NCBI RefSeq assembly: GCF_012027305.1
Contig: NZ_SNUF01000001.1
Span: 806,001 to 870,000 of the forward strand
Origin: Thermococcus sp. MAR1
Lineage (GTDB): Archaea > Methanobacteriota_B > Thermococci > Thermococcales > Thermococcaceae
Reading direction: 5' to 3'
Length of the DNA stretch: 64,000 bases
Of this stretch, positions 24,857-34,464 are shown one piece after another. Position 1 is the first letter of the stretch. Every line of letters starts with the position of its first letter. Position numbers and translations under genes: made by a program. The notes under the pieces were generated by a model. It was not told the origin of the DNA, made no database searches, and saw nothing but the letters and a program-made list of their open reading frames with translations.

Positions 24857-26701
24857 ATGGAAGACCCCTACGCATGGATGGAGAACCTCGAAGATGAGCG
24901 GGTTATCAGGCTCGTTGAGGAGGAGAACAGGCGCTTCAGGGAGTTCATTGGGGAGCTGAGCGACGAACTGTTCCCGGAGGTATGGGAGTACTATTCAATG
25001 CCGGCCCTCTACGGCGCAAAGCTCACCGAGAAGGGCATCATAGCAATGTACAAGGAGAGGGATAGACAGCTTATCAGGTGGCTCGGTGGAGACCTCATAG
25101 TCGACTCCAAGGCCCTTGAGGAGGAGCTCAACGACGAGGTTCTGCTCCAGGGCTTCACCGCCGATGGGAAGGGGAGGTTTTTGGCTTACAGTTTTTCAAT
25201 AGGCGGCGCCGACGAGGGCATAACCCGAATCATAGACCTCGAAACCAGGAGGCTCATCGACGAGATGAAGCCCTCGGTCTGGAATGTTACCTTCCTTAAG
25301 GACGGCTACTACTTCTCCCGCTTCTACCGGCACGGGGAGACGCCCGATGGGGTTAAGGCTCCAGCGGTGAGGCTCTTCTGGAAGGACGGTAGCGGGGAGA
25401 AGATGGTCTTCGGCGAGGGCCTCGGCTCCGGCTACTTCATCGGGCTGAGGAAGAGCACCGACGGAAAGTGGGCGATGGTAACCGTGACCTTCGGCTGGAA
25501 CAGGGCAGAGGTATACGTCGGGCCGATTGAGGAGCCGGGAATGTGGAAGAAGGCCTATTCGGCGGAGGTGCCTGCGGAGCCGATCGATGTAATCGACGGA
25601 AAGCTCTACGTCCTTACGAAGGAAGGAAAGGGCCTCGGAAAGGTTATAACGGTAGAAGACGGCGAAGTTACCGAGATCATCCCTGAAGGGGAATTCCCGC
25701 TGGAGTGGGCGGTCATCGTGGACGGTAAAATCCTCGCCGGCAGGCTCGTCCACGCGAGCCACCGGCTTGAGGTCTACTCGTTCGATGGAGAAAAGCTTGA
25801 CGAAGTAACTTTTGACCTCCCGGGAAGCGTCTATCCACTCGACACCGACGGGAAGAGAGCTTTACTCCGCTACGAGAGCTTCACGGTTCCGTACAGGCTC
25901 TACGGGTTCGATGGGAAGCTCAACCTCATAGAGGGGCAAGAAGTTGAAGGGGACTTCAGGGTCGAGGAGGACTTCGCGGTCTCGAAGGACGGGACGAGGG
26001 TTCACTACTTCCTCGTTAAGGGAACCAGAGATGAGAAGAAGGCGTGGGTCTTCGGCTACGGCGGCTTCAACATAGCCCTGACCCCGAGGTTCTTCCCGCA
26101 GGCGATACCCTTCATAAAGCGCGGCGGAACCTTCGCCATGGCCAACCTCCGCGGCGGTTCCGAGTACGGCGAGGAGTGGCACAGGGTAGGAATGAGGGAG
26201 AACAAACAGAATGTCTTCGATGACTTCGTAGCGGTTCTCGACAAGCTCAAAGGCGAGGGTTACCGGGTAGCGGCTTGGGGTAGGAGCAACGGCGGACTTC
26301 TCGTCTCGGCAACGCTCGTCCAGCGGCCGGACGTGATGGACGCCGCGCTGATAGGCTATCCCGTCATTGACATGCTCCGGTTCCACAGGCTATACATCGG
26401 GAGCGTCTGGGTTCCCGAGTACGGCAATCCCGACGACCCGAAGGACAGGGAGTTCCTGCTGAAGTACTCACCGTACCACAACGTGAAAAAGCAAAAGTAT
26501 CCGCCGACGCTCCTCTATACCGGCCTCCACGACGACCGCGTGCATCCGGCGCACGCCCTGAAGTTCTTTGCTAGGATGAAGGAAGTCAGTAAAGATGTTT
26601 ACCTCCGCGTTGAGACGAAGAGCGGCCACATGGGTGCCTCTCCGGAAACGAGGGCGAAGGAGCTGACGGATTTGCTGGCCTTTGTCATCAAGGCTGTTTG
26701 A
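24857..26701 (+). CDS. Prolyl oligopeptidase (S9)
   Basis: 614 residues from ATG 24857, with GGTGAT just upstream (in-frame ATG 24845 precedes it). N-terminal DPYAWMENLEDERVIRLVEEEN is the usual S9A opening, then a beta-propeller. Catalytic domain: GRSNGG with Ser477, LHDDRVHP with the Asp, and KSGHMGA with the His, the same residue order as the P. furiosus enzyme (about 616 aa). GFNIALTPRF and ANLRGGSEYGEEWH form the oxyanion region. Intracellular cleavage of short peptides after proline. No signal sequence. Confidence 0.93.
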   Translation: MEDPYAWMENLEDERVIRLVEEENRRFREFIGELSDELFPEVWEYYSMPALYGAKLTEKGIIAMYKERDRQLIRWLGGDLIVDSKALEEELNDEVLLQGFTADGKGRFLAYSFSIGGADEGITRIIDLETRRLIDEMKPSVWNVTFLKDGYYFSRFYRHGETPDGVKAPAVRLFWKDGSGEKMVFGEGLGSGYFIGLRKSTDGKWAMVTVTFGWNRAEVYVGPIEEPGMWKKAYSAEVPAEPIDVIDGKLYVLTKEGKGLGKVITVEDGEVTEIIPEGEFPLEWAVIVDGKILAGRLVHASHRLEVYSFDGEKLDEVTFDLPGSVYPLDTDGKRALLRYESFTVPYRLYGFDGKLNLIEGQEVEGDFRVEEDFAVSKDGTRVHYFLVKGTRDEKKAWVFGYGGFNIALTPRFFPQAIPFIKRGGTFAMANLRGGSEYGEEWHRVGMRENKQNVFDDFVAVLDKLKGEGYRVAAWGRSNGGLLVSATLVQRPDVMDAALIGYPVIDMLRFHRLYIGSVWVPEYGNPDDPKDREFLLKYSPYHNVKKQKYPPTLLYTGLHDDRVHPAHALKFFARMKEVSKDVYLRVETKSGHMGASPETRAKELTDLLAFVIKAV

Positions 26702-26785
26702 TATCCTGCCCATTTTCATTTTGTTCCGGGAAGCTCGAAAAGTTCTTATATCTGGGAATGAGAGTAATAAATCAGGGGCTGAATC

Positions 26786-27490
26786 ATGTACGGCAAAAGG
26801 ATATCAACGGGTATCCCAGGACTCGATGTCATGCTCAGGGGCGGTCTAATACCTGGAAGGACGTACCTCGTCAAAGGTGCTCCCGGTACGGGTAAAACAA
26901 CGCTCGCAATGCACTTCGCAATGGCGGGCATCGCCAACGGTGAGAACGTCCTCTACGTGACGCTTGAAGAGCCGGCCGAGAACCTTAGGGCGGACATGGC
27001 CAAGATGGGCTTTAGAATCAACGACAGCCGATTCACTCTGATAGATGCAACACCGACCTCGGAGAGGTACGTCCTCGTGGAGGACTTCTTCGAGTCGTTC
27101 GCCGGCAGTCTGGAGAAGATGACAAACGCGATAAGGGAACAGATACGGGAGAGGCATTACACAAGGGTCGTGCTCGACCCCGTGACCATGCTGAAGCTAA
27201 CAGCCTCCGACGAGATGGAGTACCGAAAGGCTTTCCTGGGATTCGTGAAATCCATGATGCGCATGAGGGCCACTGTCCTGATGACATCCGAACTTCAGAA
27301 GACTGATATCGAGGAATATCTCGTGAGCGGTGTTATGGAGCTGAGGATGTTTGATATTCAGGGTACGCTCTACCGCGGACTGAAGATACTGAAGTTCAGG
27401 GGTAGTGGGTTTGATCACAGCATGCGCCCCTATGAGATAACCGACAGGGGAATAGTCGTCCACCACGACCGCGTCATTTCACTACCCTGA
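26786..27490 (+). CDS. KaiC-like single-domain RecA-fold ATPase
   Basis: 234 residues. ISTGIPGLDVMLRGGLIPGRTYLVKGAPGTGKTTLA gives the KaiC N-terminal pattern with Walker A GAPGTGKTT, followed by YVTLEEPAENLRADMAKMG and a Walker B VVLDPVTML. RGLKILKFRGSGFDHSMRPYEITDRGI is the family C-terminus. One KaiC domain only, so it is not a clock protein; such archaeal ATPases are linked to signalling or recombination. TTCTTATATCTGG near 26742 is a likely TATA element. Overlaps the convergent helicase gene by nine bases. Confidence 0.85.
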   Translation: MYGKRISTGIPGLDVMLRGGLIPGRTYLVKGAPGTGKTTLAMHFAMAGIANGENVLYVTLEEPAENLRADMAKMGFRINDSRFTLIDATPTSERYVLVEDFFESFAGSLEKMTNAIREQIRERHYTRVVLDPVTMLKLTASDEMEYRKAFLGFVKSMMRMRATVLMTSELQKTDIEEYLVSGVMELRMFDIQGTLYRGLKILKFRGSGFDHSMRPYEITDRGIVVHHDRVISLP

Positions 27491-30082
27491 CGCCTCTATC
27501 ATCGCCATTATCTTTCTGTGGAGCTGTTTTATCATCTCCCTTCTGTCCTCCATGAGGACCACGTCGCTTGAGCCTATCACCTCAAGGTTGAAGGCGAACG
27601 GACTTGGGAGTTCGTTGTGCTCGACCACCACCTTTATCCTGCCCTTTTTAATCCAGCCCAGGAAGAGTTCGGCAGCCTCAACGTCCATCTTGTCCTCCAT
27701 TATCTCACGGTAGACCTCCTTAAGCAGCGGAAAGTCCGGATGGTTTTCCTTGAGAACCCTCAGCAGTGCCACTGCCATAACCTGCTGCCTCCCGAGGCGC
27801 TTGCTCCTTCCGATGTATCTCCTAAGTATTAGAAGCCCGCGGTTGGCGACGTGCCTGAAGCGCCTCTTGAGGAGCTCCGTGTTGTCAAGGGCCCTCTTAA
27901 GAACATCACGGAGATCTTCAATTTCAAACAGGGACATTATCTCCTCATCACTCAGCCTTTTTTCGGGTGGAAGGAGCAAGGCGAAGCCGTTGTCGTTTAT
28001 GGCAACACCGACGTTGGTCTTCTTTTTCTTGCTCACGAGATATGCAAAGGCCCTGCTCAGGGCATCGTTGGCTCTTCTCCCGATGAGTGTGTGGAAGAAG
28101 TAGCGGTTGCGCCTCTCCCCAAGGACCTCTTCAACGAGAACCGTCTCATCGTCTGGAACCGTTGAATACTTCACCTGCTCGCGGAAATAAGCTAAAATCG
28201 CCTTGGCTGCCCTCTCGTCTATGCCGTACTTTCTCATGAGCAGGCTCTTGGCGCGGCGATTTCCCACGAGACCTGCAACCTCTCTCCTGAAGCGCTGGAC
28301 ATCTAAAGCTAAGTCGAAGCTGAGCGGAAGCATCTCCGAGAACCAGGCTGGAATGGTGGGCTTAGCCCCCTCACGGGGAATCACATAAATCTTGTTGCCC
28401 CTGCTCTTGACGAACTCGTAGGTTCTCCCAGCTAAAACGAAGATGTCGCCGGGCATCAGCCTCTCAGCAAACTCCTCCTCAACCGTTCCGATCATCTGCT
28501 TGTCCATGGTGTAGACCCGAATCTTTGCCTCGTCCGGTATTGTGCCGACGTTCATGTAGTAAATCGCCCTCGTCATCTTGCCGCGTCTCCCAAAGCGGCC
28601 GTCCTCAAGCCATATCTTCGCGTAGACCTTCCTCTCCTCCAGGCCGGCGTACTCGCCTGCCAAATACCTCAGCACGCTCATGAAGTCATCAAAGGGCAGG
28701 TCGCGGTATGGGTAGGCACGTCTCACAAGCCTATATGCCTCCTCTACGTCCCACACCTGGTTGAGCGCCATCCCGAGGAGGTGCTGAACGAGAACATCGA
28801 GGGGGTTCTTGGGAATCCTTATCCGGTCAAGCCTTCTGTTGCGGGCGTTGTGGGCCAGGACGGTAACCTCGACGAGGTCGTCGCGGTCGAGGGCGAGGAT
28901 TACTCCTTTGCTGATGTCGTGGAGCCTGTGGCCGGCCCTTCCAATCCTCTGTAGGGCTCTATTAACGCTCTTCGGCGAACCGATGAGGATCACGAGGTCA
29001 ATCGTTCCAATGTCAATCCCGAGCTCAAGGCTCGTCGAAGTCACAACCGCCTTAAGCTCACCCCTCTTGAGCCTCTCCTCAACGTCCAGGCGAACCTCCC
29101 TTGAAAGGCTTGAGTGGTGTGCCTCTATTAAACCCTCAAACTCCGGATAGCGCTTTTTCAGGTTGTATGCGACCCTCTCAGCGCCACTCCTTGTGTTTGT
29201 GAAGATTAGCGTTGTCCTGTGCTCCCTGATGAGCTCCGCCAGACGGCGGTACAGGGCATTGCTGAGCGTCCCAGCGTCCGTGTAAACGAGGTCATCTACA
29301 ACGCTCTCGACCCATATTTTAGTCTCCTTGGCGAAGCTGACGTCGACTATCAGGCCCGGCCTCGGCTTCCCATCGTCACCGAAGCCGAAGACGAATTTGG
29401 CGACCTCCTCAAGCGGATGAATCGTCGCGCTCAGTCCTATCCTCACGAACTCGTTCTCCGACCAGTGGGCGAGCCTCTCGACGCTGAGCGCGAGGTGAGT
29501 GCCGCGCTTGTTCTCGGCTAAGGCGTGAACCTCGTCTATGATGAGGTATTTGACCGTCTTAAGCCTCTCGCGGAACTTGGGGGCGTTCAGGGCTATGGCG
29601 AGGCTCTCGGGGGTTGTGATCAGGATGTGCGGCGGCCTCTTCACCATCTTGCTCTTCTCGTAGCTTGAGGTATCGCTCGTCCTTATGCCCACCCTTATGT
29701 CCGGAATCTCGTAGCCGAGCTCCTTTGCCACTTCCTTTATCTCGGCCAGGGGCCCCTCCAAGTTGCGCTTGATGTCGTTGTTCAAAGCTCTCAGCGGGGA
29801 GACGTAGAGCACGTAGATTTTGTCCTCAAGCTTTCCGGCCTTGGCCAAGAGTATCAGCTCGTTTATGGCCGCGAGGAAAGCCGAGAGGGTCTTTCCAGAA
29901 CCTGTTGGAGACGAGATAAGCACGTTCTCTCCTCTGTGGATCTCGATGACCGCGTACCGCTGTGGTGGCGTAAATGTCCCAAACTTCCGCCTAAACCACT
30001 CCCTAACCGGCTCGCTGAGTATCTCAAATATCTCCTCGTCAGTGTATTCTCTCTCGGCGTAACGTATTCCCTGCCCGCTCAT
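27482..30082 (-). CDS. lhr: Lhr-family ATP-dependent helicase
   Basis: 866 residues. Helicase motifs: FTPPQRYAVIEI (Q/motif I region), SSPTGSGKT, YVSPLRALNND, TPESLAI, LIIDEVHALAENKRGTHLAL, GLSATIHP, LIFTNTRSGAERVAY, STSLELGIDIG and RIGRAGHR. The C-terminal Lhr-specific winged-helix and beta-sheet region follows (DEEFAERLMPGDIFVLAGRTY). Archaeal Lhr proteins translocate on single-stranded DNA or RNA and unwind branched substrates. The length matches archaeal Lhr core proteins. Confidence 0.94.
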   Translation of the reverse strand: MSGQGIRYAEREYTDEEIFEILSEPVREWFRRKFGTFTPPQRYAVIEIHRGENVLISSPTGSGKTLSAFLAAINELILLAKAGKLEDKIYVLYVSPLRALNNDIKRNLEGPLAEIKEVAKELGYEIPDIRVGIRTSDTSSYEKSKMVKRPPHILITTPESLAIALNAPKFRERLKTVKYLIIDEVHALAENKRGTHLALSVERLAHWSENEFVRIGLSATIHPLEEVAKFVFGFGDDGKPRPGLIVDVSFAKETKIWVESVVDDLVYTDAGTLSNALYRRLAELIREHRTTLIFTNTRSGAERVAYNLKKRYPEFEGLIEAHHSSLSREVRLDVEERLKRGELKAVVTSTSLELGIDIGTIDLVILIGSPKSVNRALQRIGRAGHRLHDISKGVILALDRDDLVEVTVLAHNARNRRLDRIRIPKNPLDVLVQHLLGMALNQVWDVEEAYRLVRRAYPYRDLPFDDFMSVLRYLAGEYAGLEERKVYAKIWLEDGRFGRRGKMTRAIYYMNVGTIPDEAKIRVYTMDKQMIGTVEEEFAERLMPGDIFVLAGRTYEFVKSRGNKIYVIPREGAKPTIPAWFSEMLPLSFDLALDVQRFRREVAGLVGNRRAKSLLMRKYGIDERAAKAILAYFREQVKYSTVPDDETVLVEEVLGERRNRYFFHTLIGRRANDALSRAFAYLVSKKKKTNVGVAINDNGFALLLPPEKRLSDEEIMSLFEIEDLRDVLKRALDNTELLKRRFRHVANRGLLILRRYIGRSKRLGRQQVMAVALLRVLKENHPDFPLLKEVYREIMEDKMDVEAAELFLGWIKKGRIKVVVEHNELPSPFAFNLEVIGSSDVVLMEDRREMIKQLHRKIMAMIEASG

Positions 30083-30172
30083 CGGGGGATGGTTGGGCTT
30101 TGGATTTTTAAACTATTCGGTTAACCTAACAAACTTTTTAAGTGTCGATTAAGAACTGAAATCGGTGAGAGA

Positions 30173-30484
30173 ATGGAAAGGAAAACTGGACAACTGGGGA
30201 AAATCCTTGAGGAGTTCAACAGGCTTCATGGAAGCGAGGCCCAGGCGAGAATACTTCGGGTTGAGGGTGACGAGGTCATCATTGAGTTCTCCGGCTCCTT
30301 CTGCGCCACGTGCGGACTCTACGACTACTTCGATGATATCAAGTGGGAGGCCATGGACTTCGGCCTGGAAATAGAGCCGGTGGAGGTTCTTGAGGCTGAG
30401 GAAGATGAGTTCGAGCACGGTCGCTATGTGGTGAGGTACAGGGTTGGAAAAGTCCCCTCCTTGGAACTCCCAGATAAAGATTAA
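30173..30484 (+). CDS. Hypothetical protein with CxxC pair
   Basis: 103 residues, acidic. RILRVEGDEVIIEFSGSFCATCGLYDYFDDI contains a CATC pair on a beta-beta-alpha unit that faintly recalls NifU C-terminal folds, but the match is weak. The rest is beta-rich (FGLEIEPVEVLEAEEDEFEHGRYVVRYRVG). TATA element AACTTTTTAAGTG at 30131-30142 and GGTGAG before the ATG support expression. It is followed 24 bases later by the glycosyltransferase gene. Confidence 0.7.
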   Translation: MERKTGQLGKILEEFNRLHGSEAQARILRVEGDEVIIEFSGSFCATCGLYDYFDDIKWEAMDFGLEIEPVEVLEAEEDEFEHGRYVVRYRVGKVPSLELPDKD

Positions 30485-30508
30485 AAGCTTCCCACCGGAA
30501 TCCCTAAC

Positions 30509-31558
30509 ATGAACCCGCTCCTCCTCGCTCTCTTCGTCATCCTCCTCTGGGACGGTTACTTTTTCTTCAATTACATAATTAGCCTCTTCAAGAATTACAG
30601 AATTCGGGAATGGTCTCCCAAAGTCTCAATCATTATCCCTGCTTACAACGAAGGAGAAAGGGTTCTTAGGGCGATAAAATCTGCTCTCGCTCAGAATTAT
30701 CCCGACTTCGAAGTTATAGTAATTGACGACGGGAGCGAGGACAACACCTTCAAAGTGGCTTCCTCAGTAAAAGACCCCCACCTGAGGGTTTACAGGGCAG
30801 AGCATGGAGGAAAGGCTAAAGCCTTGAACTTCGGCCTCTCGAAGGCCAGTGGGGAGATTGTAGTCACGACCGACGCCGACAGCTCTCTCGAACCTGATGC
30901 CGTGGGAGAGCTGGTGAGGCGCTTCTACTCCGATGAAGTCCTCGGCGTCGGCGGTCAGGTCCGCGTCGCCGGAAGCTCTTTTCTTGAGATGGCGCAGGAT
31001 GCCGAGCACCTCAGGATAGCGATGTTCCGCAGGGCGAAGGAGCTGGACGACCTGAGCCTAGCCCCGGGCCCGATAGCGGCCTTCCGCAGGGAGGCCCTTG
31101 AGAGGATAGGCGGCTTCGTTGAGGATATAGTTGAGGACTACGCCACGACGAAGGCCGTTAAGGAGTTTGGGAAGGTCGTCTACGCTCCCCGCGCGAGGGT
31201 CTGGACTGAGATGCCAAAGAGCCTAAGGATCCTTTGGGGACAGAGAAAGCGCTGGTTTCTCGGCGACCTGAAGAACCTTGGCGGCGGTTTCACCAAGGAC
31301 CTGGCCTTTCTGCTCCTCTCCGATGTTGTGGCGTTTTTCGATGTGATTGTTCCTCCTCTTCTTCTCATCACCGGACAGTTTGAGCTCTTCGCCCTATGGT
31401 GGTTCTTCGAGACCTTCACGATGCTTTTACCGACTCTCTTCGAGGGCGGTAGGCTGATAAACGCGCTCCTGTTTCCGGTCATAGTCTGGTTCTGGGCGGC
31501 CTTTTACCTAGCGCTCCACGTTTATGGCTACCTCTCGGTGCTCCCCGGGAGGGTATGA
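30509..31558 (+). CDS. Family 2 membrane glycosyltransferase
   Basis: 349 residues. An N-terminal membrane segment (PLLLALFVILLWDGYFFFNYI) leads to the GT2 catalytic domain: VSIIIPAYNEGERVLRAI, VIVIDDGSEDNTF, VVTTDADSS (DxD), GPIAAFRREAL, DIVEDYATTKAV (catalytic ED) and the QRKRW acceptor motif. Three C-terminal membrane helices complete the processive-type architecture. Transfers sugars from a nucleotide donor at the inner face of the membrane; product unknown. Confidence 0.9.
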   Translation: MNPLLLALFVILLWDGYFFFNYIISLFKNYRIREWSPKVSIIIPAYNEGERVLRAIKSALAQNYPDFEVIVIDDGSEDNTFKVASSVKDPHLRVYRAEHGGKAKALNFGLSKASGEIVVTTDADSSLEPDAVGELVRRFYSDEVLGVGGQVRVAGSSFLEMAQDAEHLRIAMFRRAKELDDLSLAPGPIAAFRREALERIGGFVEDIVEDYATTKAVKEFGKVVYAPRARVWTEMPKSLRILWGQRKRWFLGDLKNLGGGFTKDLAFLLLSDVVAFFDVIVPPLLLITGQFELFALWWFFETFTMLLPTLFEGGRLINALLFPVIVWFWAAFYLALHVYGYLSVLPGRV

Positions 31559-31603
31559 TGCAACACTGAGCGAAAACCTTTTAAGTGCTCAACCATGTGC
31601 TAC

Positions 31604-31641
31604 ATAGACTATATAGATTATGTGTCAACAAATAGACTATA
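31604..31641 (+). promoter_or_regulatory. Direct repeats ATAGACTATA before the phosphate transporter gene
   Basis: ATAGACTATA occurs at 31604-31613 and 31632-31641, 28 bases apart, with a partial third copy ATAGATTAT between them. A TATA-like CCTTTTAAGTGC lies at 31577-31588, so the repeats cover the expected transcription start and leader. They look like tandem repressor sites. Confidence 0.45.
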
Positions 31642-31650
31642 GTGATAACG

Positions 31651-32565
31651 ATGATAATCCCGACGGCTCTCTTCATGGCGTGGGCGATAGGTGCGAACGA
31701 CAGTGCAAAGGCCGTTGGAACTGCCGTTGGCTCAGGGGTTATCGGCTTCAAACGGGCCGTGCTGCTCATAGGTATCTTCACAACGCTCGGCGTTATCATC
31801 GGTGGTTCCAGCGTTTCTGGAACGGTCAGCGGACTGGCCGAGGGAATGTCCGCGGTTGAGGTCGGTCTCGTCCTCTTCAGCGCCGCCTCCGCTGTAACCC
31901 TCGCGAGCCTCTGGGGAAGGCCAATCTCAACGACCCAGTCCATAATAGGTGGCCTCGTCGGGGCTTCCCTTGCCCTTGGACTGCCGGTCGACTGGTGGAC
32001 CGTTGGAAAAATAGCATCGGCGTGGGTTCTCTCACCGATCGTCGCCGCGCTCTTCGCGGTGGCCGTCTACCGTCTCTATAAGCCCATGGTGAGGAGGATA
32101 AAATGCCTAAGAAACCTTGAACTGACCCAGAAGTGGCTCGTCTTCACGGCGGCGGCTTTTTCGGCCTTCAACCTCGGTGCCAACGAGCTCTCCAACGTCG
32201 CTGGACTGATGGAGGGCCTAGGAATCAACGGCCCCTTCAGACTGGCTCTGGCCATTACCCTGGCTCTGGGAGCACTGACCTTCAGCTACGAGGTGATGAT
32301 GACGGTCGGAAGGGACATCTCACCCCTCGGGCCAACGTCGGCCTTTTCAAGCCAGTTCGGTGCATCTTTAGCAGTGAGCGCGGCCAACCTCATCGGCCTG
32401 CCCGTCAGCTCGGGCCAGGCCATAGTGGGGGCCATAAGCGGCCTGGGCCTCTACAAGGGCGAGCATGTGAACCTCAAACTCCTCGCGGGGATTGTGAAGG
32501 GCTGGGTAATAGCCCCGGTTTTCGCGGGAACCATAGCATACGTTCTCATCACGTTTTTAGCTTAG
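31651..32565 (+). CDS. PiT-family inorganic phosphate transporter
   Basis: 304 residues from ATG 31651; GTG 31642 upstream overlaps GTGAT, its ribosome binding site. Two PiT signatures: GANDSAKAVGTAVGSG near the start and GANELSNVAGLMEG in the second half, each followed by hydrophobic stretches. About nine to ten membrane helices. Imports phosphate with a co-transported cation. Transcribed from its own promoter with tandem repeats. Confidence 0.92.
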   Translation: MIIPTALFMAWAIGANDSAKAVGTAVGSGVIGFKRAVLLIGIFTTLGVIIGGSSVSGTVSGLAEGMSAVEVGLVLFSAASAVTLASLWGRPISTTQSIIGGLVGASLALGLPVDWWTVGKIASAWVLSPIVAALFAVAVYRLYKPMVRRIKCLRNLELTQKWLVFTAAAFSAFNLGANELSNVAGLMEGLGINGPFRLALAITLALGALTFSYEVMMTVGRDISPLGPTSAFSSQFGASLAVSAANLIGLPVSSGQAIVGAISGLGLYKGEHVNLKLLAGIVKGWVIAPVFAGTIAYVLITFLA

Positions 32566-32606
32566 GCTTTTAAACCCCCCGCCGAAGGTCTCAGCGGTGT
32601 TGAGAG

Positions 32607-34349
32607 ATGGTCGAGTTCAGGTTTGAGGTCAGGGCGAGAGACGCCGCCGGAAGGATAGGGAAGCTGACCGTTAACGGAAAAACGATAGAGACTCCAGCTA
32701 TAATGCCGGTCATCAACCCGAAGCAGCTTATAGTGACACCGAAGGAACTCAGGGAGATGGGCTTTGGAATGATAATCACTAACTCCTACATCATCTACAA
32801 GACGCCCGAACTCAGGGAGAAGGCCCTTGAGCTTGGAATCCACGGGCTCCTCGGTTACGACGGCATAATCGAGGTGGATTCCGGCTCCTTCCAGCTCATG
32901 CGCTACGGCGGCGTGGACGTCACGAACCGCGAAATAATCGAGTTCCAGGAGATGATAGGCGTCGATGTAGGCACCTTTCTTGACATTCCGACCCCACCGG
33001 ATGCACCGAGAGAGAAGGCCGAGGAGGACCTCAGAATAACCCTTGAAAGGGCAAAGGAAGCCGAGGAAGTCAAGAACATCGCGATGAACGCGGCAGTCCA
33101 GGGATCCACCTATCCTGACTTGAGAACCTATGCCGCTAAAAAGCTCAGCGATATGAACTTTGAGATTCACCCGGTTGGGGCAGTCGTCCCGCTGATGGAG
33201 AGCTACAGATATAAAGACCTTGTTGATGTAGTTATCGCTTCAAAGCAGGGGCTCAGGCCCGACAGGCCGGTTCACCTCTTCGGCGCAGGCCACCCGATGA
33301 TTTTCGCTTTAGCGGTCGCGATGGGGATTGACCTCTTCGACTCAGCCAGCTACGCCCTCTACGCCAAGGATGACCGCTACCTGACGCCCGAGGGGACGAA
33401 GAGGCTTGAGGAGCTCGAGTACTTCCCCTGCTCCTGTCCGGTCTGTTCCCGCTACACGCCTCAGGAACTCCGCGAGATGCCGAAGGAAGAGAGGACGAGG
33501 CTTCTGGCTCTCCACAACCTCTGGGTAATCCGCGAGGAGCTCAACCGGGTCAAGCAGGCGATAAAGGAGGGAATCCTCTGGGAGCTCGTCGATGAGCGCG
33601 CCCGCTCACACCCGAAGATGTTCGCCGCCTACAAGAGACTGCTGGAGTATAGGGACTACCTCGAAAAGAACGAGCCGGTGACCAAGGCGAGTGCCTTCTT
33701 CAAGGTGAGCGAGGAGGCACTGCGCTGGCCGACTGCTGTGAGGGCTAAGGAGAGGGCAGAGCGCGTTAAGAGCAAGTTCCCTGAGACGGTAGAACACCCT
33801 ATATTCGGCGGGATTCCGAAGTACCTCAGCCTCAGCTATCCCTTCGCCCAGAGCGAGGGCGAGGAGGACTTCACCATAACCAAGCCCGCCAGGGGGGAGG
33901 CGAGGAGCTACATCATGGCCATAGCGGAGTACCAGTTCGGAGAAGGCGCTGGGGAAGCGTTCAGAGATGCCTTCGTCGAGCTGTCGAGAAAGACCGGAAT
34001 GCCGAGGCAGATAAAGGCCAAGGGCAAGCACCTCGCGACCTTCAGGGCTGAAGATGGCCTCTTAACCCTCGGCATCGAGGGGGCTAAGAGACTCCACGAG
34101 ATACTGCCGTTCCCGAGGATGCGCGTTGTGGTTAACAGTGACGCTGAGCCCTTCGCGAGGAAGGGTAAGAACGTCTTTGCCAAGTTCGTCGTTGATGCCG
34201 ACCCCGAGATAAGGCCCTACGACGAGGTTTTGGTGGTGAACGAGAGGGACGAGCTCCTAGCGACTGGACAGACACTCCTGAGCGGTGAGGAACTGAAGGT
34301 CTTCCGGAGCGGTTTAGCCGTGAAGGTTCGCAGGGGCGTTGGGAAGTAG
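32607..34349 (+). CDS. tgtA: Archaeosine tRNA-guanine transglycosylase ArcTGT
   Basis: 580 residues, usual for archaeal TGT. Catalytic domain: IEVDSGSFQLMRYGG with the nucleophile Asp, TPPDAPREKAEEDL, GAVVPLMESYRYKDLV and FGAGHPMIFALA. The zinc site is CSCPVC with a later His. The C-terminal part holds the PUA domain (MRVVVNSDAEPFARKGKNVFAKFV ... EVLVVNERDELLATGQTLLSGEE). Exchanges G15 of tRNA for preQ0, an early step of archaeosine synthesis. A tRNA gene follows directly. Confidence 0.96.
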   Translation: MVEFRFEVRARDAAGRIGKLTVNGKTIETPAIMPVINPKQLIVTPKELREMGFGMIITNSYIIYKTPELREKALELGIHGLLGYDGIIEVDSGSFQLMRYGGVDVTNREIIEFQEMIGVDVGTFLDIPTPPDAPREKAEEDLRITLERAKEAEEVKNIAMNAAVQGSTYPDLRTYAAKKLSDMNFEIHPVGAVVPLMESYRYKDLVDVVIASKQGLRPDRPVHLFGAGHPMIFALAVAMGIDLFDSASYALYAKDDRYLTPEGTKRLEELEYFPCSCPVCSRYTPQELREMPKEERTRLLALHNLWVIREELNRVKQAIKEGILWELVDERARSHPKMFAAYKRLLEYRDYLEKNEPVTKASAFFKVSEEALRWPTAVRAKERAERVKSKFPETVEHPIFGGIPKYLSLSYPFAQSEGEEDFTITKPARGEARSYIMAIAEYQFGEGAGEAFRDAFVELSRKTGMPRQIKAKGKHLATFRAEDGLLTLGIEGAKRLHEILPFPRMRVVVNSDAEPFARKGKNVFAKFVVDADPEIRPYDEVLVVNERDELLATGQTLLSGEELKVFRSGLAVKVRRGVGK

Positions 34350-34351
34350 AA

Positions 34352-34362
34352 AATTTTATAAC
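34352..34362 (+). promoter_or_regulatory. TATA box of tRNA-Val
   Basis: AAATTTTATAAC, immediately after the tgtA stop codon and about 27-35 bases before the tRNA 5' end. Confidence 0.7.
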
Positions 34363-34387
34363 GTCCCTCCCTTCTCCTATTTCGGGC

Positions 34388-34464
34388 GGGCCCGTGGTCT
34401 AGATGGTTATGACGCCACCCTTACAAGGTGGAGGTCCGGGGTTCGAATCCCCGCGGGCCCACCA
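34388..34464 (+). tRNA. tRNA-Val (anticodon TAC)
   Basis: 77 bases including an encoded CCA. Acceptor stem GGGCCCG (34388-34394) pairs with CGGGCCC (34454-34460); discriminator A34461. Anticodon stem CCACC/GGTGG encloses CTTACAA, giving anticodon TAC for GUA codons. T arm CGGGG-TTCGAAT-CCCCG is perfect. No intron. Confidence 0.97.
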
